Below, piece after piece: positions 24,301 through 36,300 of a stretch of DNA of 64,000 nt. The stretch covers positions 16,561,330 to 16,625,329 of the forward strand of contig CM072154.1 of the NCBI GenBank assembly GCA_036850595.1, in the 5' to 3' direction. Numbering within the stretch: position 1 is the first letter of the stretch; every line of letters begins with the position of its first letter. Both the position numbers and the translations under genes were made by a program. The DNA is from Rhyacichthys aspro (taxonomy: Eukaryota; Chordata; Actinopteri; Gobiiformes; Rhyacichthyidae). The notes below the pieces were generated by a model. That model worked only from the letters and a program-made list of their open reading frames with translations. It was not told where the DNA came from and searched no databases.

Positions 24301-27300
24301 CAATATTACATTTAACAGGGACATTCATAGGCTCCACTGATCTAAAAATAGCTTGTACCAACAATTAAAGGTAACGGACCTACTACTATGACTATAGGGG
24401 TTATGGCAATGGGCCAGTTTGCCAAAATGTTGAACTATCTCTTTAAAACATGTCTGAATTGTAGTGGTTGTACTGTTGTACAGTTTTGCTGTTGCACATT
24501 TTAAATTGTTAATTTTTAAAGCTGTTTGTAAAGGGTGTCCCTTTTGTCATGACCCTTCGATTCCATTTGCAGCCATTTTGATTTTATGTAAGAGCCAAAG
24601 GTAGGTAACAAACCTACTACTATGACTGTATGGATTATGGCAATGGGCCAATTTGCCAAAATGGAATCCACAGGTCAAAAAAGGGACACTCACAAGTTTT
24701 CAAAAAAGAAAAAAAAACATTCTACCTTCTACAACCTTCTACATTGCCTGCCACTCGAAATCTACCAATTTGCTAACATGTGCGTTGATCCCTCCACGCT
24801 TCCTCTTCCAGTTTCTGGATTGATACCCAGGAAGCATCTGTAAATCAACAATAAAGTATTAATATCAGGTGATCTTTTATGTTAAACTAGAAAAATTGCA
24901 AAAATGCAGTGGGAATGCTCCTTGCTGAAATGAAAAACGCTGCTGAAAATGCATATATCTCACATAAAATGCCTGAAAGATTTTAGTAATAGCAGTAGTA
25001 GTAATAGTGGTAGTAGTAATAGTAGTAGTAGTAGTAGCTGAAAATACATAAATCTCACATAAAATACCTAAGGGTAATAGTAGTAATAGATAAATCGCCG
25101 ATCACGGCTATAAATAGTGTGATCGGTGATCGGCAAAATGGCCGATCAGAAAAAACAATCATGCGCATGCGCAGAACAAGCGTCGTCGTTGTCCTTAACG
25201 TTAATCCGTAGAAACTGAAAAACCTTTACTAAATAAAGGAGAAATATTTATTTACTCTTATTTAAGTCCTGCAACGTTGAGAGCTACCTGTGGATTGGCA
25301 GAGATTCTTTAATGGTTTATACCTATGTTTGTTTTGGGGAAACCTGGCTGTTACTTGAAAAAATACCTTAGGTAAATTACAAAATTATTAAATAAAAGAA
25401 CAGTTAAACAGTTTAACCCCTAATCGATCCTGCCAAAAAACGCCAGAGGTGTCAATCAAACGCTCAGAGTGGTCCGAGTTTCAAAACATGCGCGCGGCAC
25501 TTAGGAGCGATAAAATAAGGGAATACTCCGAAACTGCACTCATTGGGGATTTGTGGATGCAATAAGATGTGTTATGTACATATTTTTTACTGTATTTGAT
25601 TCTCTGAACACTTGCTAACAGAACAGGACCGTGTTTGTTGGATTGTTTTGTATGTTTGAGCCGCAGGAAGACTTCAGAGGTGAGAAGCGCCAGTAAGTTT
25701 CGGTTTCGATTTGTTTGTTTTTTTCGAAAGAAGCTTTAAGTGTTCGTAATGTTGATGCTGTGTCTAGAAAAGATTTACATCACTAAAATGATAAGAATCT
25801 AAGCTTTCCAATGATGTGCTGCATGTGTACCGAGCAGTTGTCTAACGACAGCCGCTGGAATGGTAACGGGTTAATTCAGTGGTTCATTTTTATTTTATAG
25901 CATTCTTAATTTAGCCCTTCAATCAGATCGGCCGATCACAATTTCGTGATCGGTAATAGGTGATCGGCCTCATAAATCCTGATCGAGCATCTATAGTAAT
26001 AGTAATAATCATAATAGTTGTCATAGCAATGGTAGTAGTAGTAAAAGACAAACACCCTGTTAACAAGCCGTTGATGGATCAAGAAATGCTTGGAAAAAAG
26101 AAAAAAAAAGCACTGACGTTATATTAGCCTACGTGCTGCTCTACTGAGAATTTCACATGCCACATGTAAGAGAAACATCAGCTAACGTTAGCGTGGGTGT
26201 TTTGCACCGTCTCAAACCAACTATCTAACTTGCTAACGTTACCGCAGCCACAGCCTCAAATCAAAATGTGGAGCAAAGATTCACTCTACCGTGACACAAA
26301 ACGTCCCTTTAGCTCAAACAAACAGTTAATCAAACCAACTAACCGTGTTAATCCTCCATGTGGTTGCTACTCGCAGCCTTCGGTGAGGTGGGCTCGGTTT
26401 GTCTGTGTAGAAATAAAAGCGTCAGAGAATAAAGAGTCATTAATACGACGAACATCACACTCGTTTAAAATGACAATATAGTGAACGCAAAGGTAGAAAA
26501 CGAGGCTAAATTACCTTCTCTTGTTCTCCGGGCGGGTGGCATCAAGTCCATGCACCAACTTTTAATATTTGAAAAAATCCGCGGCAGGTCCCACAATTCA
26601 GTGCGGTTCATGTAATTTGCTGTGTTTTTGCGTGGAGAGTCTTAATACAGTATTTTGCGGTGAAATAACACAATAAAATGCTGTGAAATCCCAGTAATAA
26701 TTAAAACAACAAATAATACAGTAGTTTACTGTGATGGCACTGTTTTTATAGTAAACTTCTAAATTACAGTGTCATACTGTGAACATTAAAGTTAAATCCT
26801 GTAAAGTGATACTAATGCAATTTAGTGTGAAATTTTACAGTTGACTATTGTGAAATCCTGGTAATTATTTACAGTGTGGCTAACGTGTTTGTTCGGGGAG
26901 TAAACAACAGAGGACAGCCATTTATCTGGAGATGAGCAGAACATCAGGGGAGTCTGTCTATGTTGGTGTGACTCTATTGAGGTATGTATATCCAGGACAA
27001 CATGGCAGATGAGATCCAGTGTTGCTATAATGAGTTGTCGCCACAAGTCCAGCCTTAGTGTTATAGTCCATGTGTGACAAAGGACACATAAACACACAGG
27101 TGGGACACAGGATATTTATAGAACCCCTTTACCATCCATAACATATACAGTATGTCAGGGCTTATATGTCCCACAAATACAAACCCAAACTCTCCTTTCT
27201 GATTCACTGCATTAGCTCAAGATACTTGAATCAGATAGCTCTCCAAAAATATGTGAAATAAGCACATGTGTCATGCCATGTGCTCTGTTTGGCCAAATAA

Positions 27301-30300
27301 AATATATAAAAGAGCCAAAGATGAGATTAGTATTAAGTGGCTGGATCAGTCCAAACAGTCAGTCTTGAAGAATGGCTGACAGCTGCCATATGTGCCGAAA
27401 GCTGTGAATATTTTGAGTGACACTTAGGACACTAGACTGACCACAGGATCAGAGGGAGAAGGACTGGCTAGATAAAAGAAGCAGGCGGTGATGAGTAATG
27501 CTTCTGAGCCTGAATGGATCCATGCTGCATGTGTCTGATGGCATCTGGGATGTAAACTAGAATTAGAATATCACATGCTTCTTGTAAATCTTGTTGACCA
27601 AGTGGGTCTAGATATAGCAAACCCTTTTGAATCTGTACCCAAACAGAGGGGTCTTAAGGAGCAGTAGCACAAAAGCCTTCAGATCAAGATGGACAGAGCT
27701 GTGGTGTAAAGATGGGGTTGGCTAGGGCATGCAAAAAAAAGCTATGATCTCAGAGATATAAAGGGGATAGAAAGGTATATGATGGTGCATGGACAAGCAG
27801 CTTCAAAGGTTTGCTTAACCCCTTTTGGCAGGCCAAGGGGATCAACTGCAGAACAGCTGACTATCAGTGTGCAGTCCTGGATAAAGGAACAGGAAAATGG
27901 AAAGAAATAGCAGTTGGAAGGAAGCTTAAAAAAAGGAGAATCAATCAGAAAGAGAGTAAAAATTCTAAAGCTGCAGCAGGCGTAGTGCATGTGTTTCATT
28001 ATGAGATCAAACTGTAAAAGCATAACTAGCTTTCTGAGGGAAAACACTGTGATGTTACGATGTACCAGCTGCAACTCCAGATCAAACAGAAAAACGAAGA
28101 GGAAGTTAAAAGTGAGTGAAAATAACAGATCTGAGCAGACTTGAGCATGTGAAGGAGACGAGAGAGAACAGAGAATGCAGTAGTCTCACTGCAGCAGCGG
28201 TGACATTGGTCAATGCAGCGCGACGGAGCCTGTGATGTCACTAATGCAGCACACCACCAAGGTTATTCTGCATAAAGCTGCGTTTAGCACCTCACGGCAA
28301 CACACCACACAGGGTACATACTCCTCTGAATACCCCCCTCGATCCCAAGATGCAACGGGGCCGTCAGAGCCAGACACTAATATATGCCCGTGACGAATGC
28401 ATCATAAAATAAGTAGTGGCAGGCAATTTTAGGCATTTCCACACTGTAAATAATATAGTGAAAAGAGGGAGACACATAGGAATAAAAGCTGGAAGGATGC
28501 AGCGAGAGACCAAGACAGAGACGCCCAGAGGACGATCAAATGCTTCGGGTGAACTGATAAAATGAGGCATGAAATAACGGGAGCACTGGGTTGGAGCAGG
28601 ACAACACGACTGGATATTTTCAAGGAACTCGACTGATGATGACACAGATTACACACTTTCTCTGACTTAAGCGAGCCAACTGACTCACAGATGGAGATAA
28701 AGACCAAAAACATCAAGGAAAAAATATCTTTTATTAAAAACTGAAGCTGGGAAAATAGCACTTTAATCTTCGTGATTTCCTGCTGTATTATTTTAATCCA
28801 TTAAATATTCATCCTGACTTGACATTATGTAAAAGAGAACATTGTGGGTAGGGAGTTCTTTTAAAGCTTTATGTGGGTGGGGGAGCTTAGCGGGACAGCA
28901 CAAACTATATATGGACTGTTGTAAATTTGACATTGGGGATAAACTGCAGAGGTTTCTTTTTCTAGTTTAGGCCAGCAGGAAAAGTGACAATAGCAGTGAG
29001 GAGCTGGTGTCGTCCTGCGTGCCACATTCACAAGGATTCACATGTCTGTTATCAGCCATGGGTCAGGACATAAACCAAGGGCACTACACATCTGTAATAT
29101 CTATTTAAAGATGCATCTAGTATTCTCTGCAGTCATTTTTAGTATCATTCTTTTGGCTTTAGATAATGTTGCACATCAAAGACGGTCTATTGCATTATGA
29201 AGATGGAGATTGCTCGACTCAGCAACATTACAGCTTTCGTTTTTTTAAAAATTCTGCAAGATTGTTGAAATGAAATGTCATGTCACTACAACATTAGGCA
29301 AACACACACAGATAGACTCCAGTGTGGGAAATGTAAATAAGCGCCTCCATGGGATCTGTGCTGGGTATACTGTATGTGCACATTGTCTCTTTAGCAGTGC
29401 TTTAGACATTCTTTTATACATATGCTGACAATCTTACACAGAGAAGTCAGAATCTGCATTTACATTTAAAAGGTTCTGAAATATAATAAAACATAACATC
29501 AGACTTATGAAATACCAGTTTTGACACTATGCTAAAGACTTCATTGTATGACAAGGTCTCTGTACATTCCTGGTTGGCCTGAAAAATCACCACTAAATGC
29601 AGTCTTAACTTAGAGCTATTAAAACATCTTTCTCTAGATTGGAGCATGTATCAAAGACTATTGTTTTTGTCATTCAAACTTCTAAGTCATTGCTCAGTTG
29701 ATGCTTTGGCAGAGTACATTTTCTCACACAATACTGTCATGATCTGGCGCTGATAAATATAATAGATTAAGACCTTAAAAGAATAGCGTAACTTGACATG
29801 GATCAAAACATAACATTGCAGTGTCTATTGTATAAAACTGCTTCCTGTCGACTCTGAAGATTTACAGACTGGAGCAAGACAGATTACAGGCTTGCATTGC
29901 TGTGACCACATGGAAACCATGATTGTAGACCTGAGGAATATATATAGCAGCAGTCCACACCCTAATGTTGTGTATTGTGGATGGAGGCATGCCTTGGCCC
30001 TATAGTGAGCGCCAATGAATAGAGAGTCACAGCCAAATTATACACTGCACACACGACACTTGGCACTAATGTGGTCGTGTGTCAGTCCTATTAGTCCACA
30101 GAGGAACAGGAGTGACAAGGGGTTGGTAGGACAGACAAATGCTTCCATATGAGGTTTGTTTTCATTAATTTGTCATCAGTCATGTATGCAAGTTGCCCAT
30201 GGGTAAAATGTGTGATTAAACTTTCATTATGAGTTTGTGCTGAGGATAAACTCTGCCATATGGCCAAAAAGATTAAATGGATTTTAAAGTATTACATTAA

Positions 30301-33300
30301 ACATGTTGCTGTAATCAGTTTGAAAAATGTTGACCTAATGAATCACCCTTCCACATGCCTACTATCAGAATAAGATCTTCCAGTTTTGACAAGCAGCAGA
30401 AAATTCCTTTGAAAAGCCAAGGCTACAACTCTATTTTTGTTCTCAGCTTCTTCAGCTGTCCCTGCGCTTTGGGCTGCAGTGATTATTACCCATGCACTGT
30501 CTTAAAATGAAATTCCAACAGGCTCCGACCAGATAAAATACAGCACAAACAAATGGAGAACATCCTCGGTAGAGCAAACAGGATGTTGGGGCCCTCCAAA
30601 CACACTGGGGAAACAGGGGTTGTGAGAGAGGGGACACTGTAAAACTGCACCGTACCTCTGAGTTGAAGCGAATCTGGCAGACGTTGCAGGAGATGACCGG
30701 TCGCTTAGTCTTGACCAGAGGAACTCCAAAAGTGTGGTTGATCACGGCCTTCTGAACCGGATCCATCTGATAGACAGGGCAAACAGAAAAAAGAAAAAGT
30801 GAGAACAGAATGAGTCTGTGAGCTATAATTCATACACTCAAGCCATTTCTCAGCCTCAGAGCCAGGTTCCTGGTGCAAGAAGAGAACAGGACTGACCATT
30901 ACAGTGATGGGTTGAACATGACATGCCCTCTGCCATCACTGTGATGCATGAACACTGCAAACTCTGACTGACACTGTGCTTTACTGTGGTACAGGATTCA
31001 AAAAAATACATGGACAGCATTTAACCTTTATAATGCGCATGTTGCTACAATTGTGACACCTGCTCCATCCAGTCCCAGGTCTAGCCTCTGATCCAGACAA
31101 AGGTCTTCAAACAGTCCCTGCAGTGTGTTAATAGTTTCAGCTGGAGTGTCAATCATAAGTGGCGAGTTAAGCACCTTGTATAAATTTAACAGACTAGCTT
31201 TAGCAAGTCTCAAACATGTCAGCGTCTAAGCCCTCTATTTAAACTGTTGTCCTGTCCTGATCTGAAAGGCCTGTATTCCAATTACTTATGTTTGAAGATG
31301 ACTCTCGCTAATGATCATTGCTAGTTGACCTTTAGCATTAGCCTGGCGTCAATGTCTGGTGTGGATTCCAGACACAGAGTGTCTTGTAGGATCTTTGAAA
31401 CCAAAGCCTAAGTTTATGTGGTACTGTACAAATTAGGAATGAAAAGAAACAATAGGGAACTTTTTTCTGTGTTTATACTTTGTGAAGCAGTTCAGGGAAC
31501 ATTCCAAAGAGGCCTCCAAGTCTGTTGCATGACTTGTTAGTTTGGAGAGTTTTGAAATGATTCAATTTGGCACGAGGTCTAATTTGGCTAACAACTGAGC
31601 TTTTCTCAAGGCTTTTTACACTCCGTGTCTCATCTCATATACAAATGTCTGAAGACTTTGGCCTGACGAGGGACAGAGAGAAAAGCATATCACAGGCTCA
31701 GAACTATTTGAATTTCTGTACAAGGCTTGTTTCTCAGCAACTGTGCAGAAACATGGCAAACAGAGGACGGCGGAAATGGGGAGAAGAGTCCAGGCATGTG
31801 GTTGGGTGACAGGATGGTACAGAAACACACCATCTGGAGGGGTGTGTGAATTGGGGAAAGAGAGATGGATGGGAAGAAGGGGAAGAAATGGGAAAGAAAC
31901 CAGAAAGTGAGAGGGAGTGTGGGGCCCAGTCCGGACGTCCTCCCATCTCACAGCCTTATCTCATTTGGCATTTCTCATTCTCCAAGTTCCATGACTCCCT
32001 GATTTTTCTTATTAGAAACAGCCTGAAGTGATGATAATGGAGATGTACAGGTGGCTGAGGTCAGTGGAGATGCCAAACCTCTGCTCAAATAAAAGTACTT
32101 TGACTCATAATAAATATAACGAGTCATGCACTTTTGATTTACCGCAGAAACAGCACCACAACCAGCCAATACAAAGACCAACTGGTCTTTTAGAGCATGA
32201 AACACTCAGTAAATAAAAAATGACTGAATAAACAAGTGTATTTCACTTTTTTTTTCCAATTACCAACAAGCATGAAGGCACCACACCAATCTAACAACTG
32301 CTGCACATTAATGACCAATACATTAAACATGCTCTCATGCTCCAGCCAAACAAAACAAAAACTGTATTTGCAAATGAATCATGGACTTCTCCCTAAAGTC
32401 ACAGTCAGTCCAAAGTATGGGTGTGGGTCAGCTATGATCCATCAAGCTGGATTCCACTGTAAAATAATAATAATAAAAAAATGTAAAAAACTTGGTCTGC
32501 CAGTAAGCCTTTTTAGAGAGGTAGTCATAACCCTTTTGCCGAAATGCTGGCCAAAACATGGCCTCATGAAACTGGAGCAAAGCATTGTGATGTAACTACA
32601 CGGGGATTTTCCAAAACACTGCAGTGAAATAGAAAATCTGAAGTGAAGCTCAGCTAAATTATCTTTAAAAAAAACAACATGTGAGGTAACCCCGTCCTTA
32701 TGGTTAGTTAAAGTGCTTTGTGAATGTGGTAAGAGCTCTGGCAGACAAGAGTAAACCACACAGACCGCTGAGTTTAGCATCACACAGCAGTCATGTCAAC
32801 AGCAAAACGAGGCAGAATACAAAGATCTGAAAAGCCCAAACACCTTCAGTGAAGACAAAGCCACTTGAGGGAAACAGCACCTTGACTTATACTTTCTCTT
32901 CTCTGTTCCTCACAGCCTCACACTGACAGTTTTCATTTTAACTGTTTATGTGAACCATATTCATTCTTTCTTTTGCTTTTGTGTGTTTGATCACTTCAAC
33001 AAAACGTTTGGAGGGGTTGAAACCCAGCAACTAGTATTGCCCCCTCTGTGAGACTCTGGCAGCCTCAGTCATTTCTGCACTGTGCGAGATAACAACAGCC
33101 TTTGAAGACAAGTTCCTCAGTTCTTTTTGACTTGTGCCAGATTAAGGCAAAGCTGAAAGGAAAAACAAAATCAGCTAAAAGCCTAAACCAGTCAGTGCTT
33201 TATAAAACTCACCTTCTTCTCCTCTGTTTCTGAAGAGGCTTGGAGCTGCATTGGTCCTCCAGTTTGAGTCTCAGCATGTGTGAGACTTACAGCGTGCACT

Positions 33301-36300
33301 GCACTTCCCTCGCTCATTCAGCCCCCGGTCGGTTGTCAATTCTGAATACAAACTAAGTCAATAAAAAGGCTCGGGTCTAGTGATGCATTGCCAAGTAAGA
33401 TTTCTTAGCTTTTTCTCCCTTTAGTACACTCTCTGCTCCTCGTTTTAAAGCTGCAGCTAAGGATAGTCTCAAATGGTTCCTTTTTTTTTACTGACACATC
33501 ATCGAACAAGTGCTTTTCTCTGCTCGCTCTCTTTCTCTCCGGCTTCCCCTGTAAGAGCGTTCCCTCACACAGCTTTGCTCTTTTCTCCTCCCCCTTCTAC
33601 TGTAGCTGCCTATCGCTCCCCATTCCTCATGCATACTGAATGTGTCCAGATGCACCATGTCCCACTCGTGTTGCCCGTGGCCCCCCTGCTCCATGTTCAC
33701 ACCATCGATCAAATGTCATCATACGAAACTGGAGATTCTGGCCTCTCCCACTACTCCCCAAAAAAATCCCCCAACCACAGTCACACTCTACACTTTCAGC
33801 CTCTCGTGAGAGCCAAGTTTTAATTCACACAAATGCTGATCAAGTCCCATGACTACTAACACATGGTTACTATTGTGAAGGGGCCAATCATTACTTTGAA
33901 TTGTGGGTTGGAGAGACGGACGAGAGTGATTTCAGCTGAATTAGAGAACGCTGTTCGACATTAACTCCAAAGGCATGATCTAGAGATGACCATCCTGTCC
34001 TAAAGTGGCGCAGGTTGAGCACAGGATGAGACATTTGATGAAGTCAGGCATTACACATATGATTTGTTAATTTGGAAGATGAATGTATATCTTCGAGTGC
34101 TATAGGTCACCTTCACCATAAGCAGCATCATTTCTATATGATGCTTTAAAATGTATTCATAACAACCTACTTCAGAAAACTTATTTTAAAAAGTTCCACT
34201 TAGTTTAAAACTTGTAGAGGATTTCAGAGTGATGTAACAACAATGAAATGTTTGCAATGTTTATAACAAAATAATTGTAGTTAGGGGGCCTTTGTGTGAA
34301 GGTTTAAAAGAATAAGGACATTGGACATCAGGTGATGCATTATAATCATTGGACAGGGAGGAGAATGCCCTGGTTTTAACAGCTCAAATAAATGCATTTC
34401 TTGATGGTACAGAGCATGTGATGTGTGTCTATCAGGAGCAGCTGCTGATGAATAATTCAGCCTTGTCACTGTCTAGAGGCGCATTGGGTGAGACATCCAG
34501 GTAGAGGGCAAATTGCATTAGAAAACCATTACGCTTGTGTAGGGCTTCAGGAGAGGCCATTCCTCTGTTATGAGGCTAATAACCCTCAATGTGAAGCGGA
34601 GTCTCATTAGGCTTGTACAAACTCAGCACAGATCACTTAATAAGACAGAATGATACAAGAACTAGCTGCCAGCTTAGTTCAGTAATGCCACTTTGGAGTG
34701 TGGGGGCATATTCTCAGAGTTATTAATACTTTATTCCTTCTTATACTGAACGGATTCCTTGCAGACGTAAACCAGGAGGCATGTGAGACATTAAATTGAT
34801 TCCTTTAATGTAAATTAATCCTCAGTGTTTCCTTTGCAGTCTGTTTAAACATTCTTCTGCCTTAAATAAACCATAAATATAGTCAGTGATGTAAACACAG
34901 CCACTAACACTAACTGAAACTTGGCGTCTTCCTGTACAACTGCATACGACTAAATTAAACATGAGTGGGAGAGCTGGGGGCATGACAGTTTCTCGTAGGA
35001 AAACATCAACACTGTATCGTGATTAGCAGTAAACCACTTTTAATGTCTAGAGGTGCTCTCGTAAGCAGCACTTACCACACATCTCCAACAACAACTGTGA
35101 AAGTGGGCACAAAAATCTCCCGCTTAGATCTTAAACTGTCCGTAACTTTTGTTTTCTTGCTTTGTGGGACAGTAGGTGTGAATGTGCCAGTCTGCAGCTA
35201 CAGTAAAAGGTCAGTGTGTCCTCCAAGCCTCTCCTATGGCCCCATCTCCTGGCCACAAGCCTGTAAAGCAGCAGCCAGAGCCAGCTTGTAGCCATCAGGA
35301 GCAACGTAATTAACATTCCTTGTGTCTCTTTGGCACTTCACATACAGTTTGCGTTTTGAGGAAGAGGAGGGTAGGAAGCTGGGAGAGATTACTGAACAAG
35401 GCAGCGAGGGACAATAGGGATTCTCGGCGAGTGCTGCTGAGACAAGACAGAAGAGAAGCAAGACGGATTTCTGGGCAACAGACGCTGGGGAGGAAACCGA
35501 GTGCCTGCATAATGTCAGTGTGTCTATTAATCTATTTCTGCTGGGTGCAGTGCAGTTTGACATCAGTGGGAATGCTTCCACTTATGTCATGGCCCATGGA
35601 GAGCTATTAAAGTCACTGTATAGTTCTAATGTGCTTAACAGCGCCTGGACTCCTGTTACTGTGCCTTAATGTCACAGTGAGAATTATTTCCAATTAGCAC
35701 AAGAGGCCCCTTAGACAATCGCAACCAAATATACACCAGTTGATGCCTGCAGAAGACGTGTGGAACAGCTTCGGTCCAAGAATAGCACAGGCCCACACAG
35801 TACATACAAAGTTCACAGATTTTGCATAGTGCTGATGCAAGACGTCCCTAATGGTGTCTGAAGGAACAGTTGGCACATTATGCTGAGCTGGTGAAATGCT
35901 AAATGTCTCAACGGTCCAATCGAAATGATAAGACGTTAGTTGAGCCTGGAGAAACAGGAAGACAGAACAGCTCTCTGTGAAAATAAATACCACATCAAAC
36001 AAACTGCGGTGTTTGAAGTAACCAACCGAGGATGGCCTTGGAAGAAGTCTAATTATATAAACGGGGCAGAATTAGAAAAATATTCTTTAGGAGAACCCTG
36101 CCATTTATAGGCCTTTGTAAAACACACATATTTGAGTACAACTAAAAGTAAGACTAAACACTCCTTAAATCTGACTGAAGTGAAATCTTTTTTTTTTATT
36201 TAACAGTAATGCTAACACTCATAGCAGAGAACTCAGTACAAGGGAGTATTGACTGCTGTATTGGTCTTGATCGATAGAGTATTACTACGGGGTCTTGAGT

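Larger units (their letters stand above)
23811..26876. mobile_element. composite DNA-transposon-like insertion with CACTGTAAA ... TTTACAGTG ends
   Basis: The left end reads cactgtaaaaaatttcactg and the right end reads gtaattatttacagtg, so the termini are inverted. Both subterminal zones (23811-24172 and about 26650-26876) are packed with variants of ACTGTAA/TTACAGT. The middle holds a direct repeat, a duplicated TAG microsatellite, a nested hAT-like insertion and a CpG-richer stretch at 26150-26640. No transposase is readable and no clear target duplication is visible (possibly TG on each side). The whole insertion lies in znf385a intron 3. I cannot name the superfamily. Confidence 0.55.
23092..30655 (-). 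other. znf385a intron 3
   Basis: This 7.6-kb intron is largely shaped by the composite insertion at 23.8-26.9 kb. From 26.9 to 30.6 kb I see only ordinary non-coding sequence with short AT-rich runs. Confidence 0.9.
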
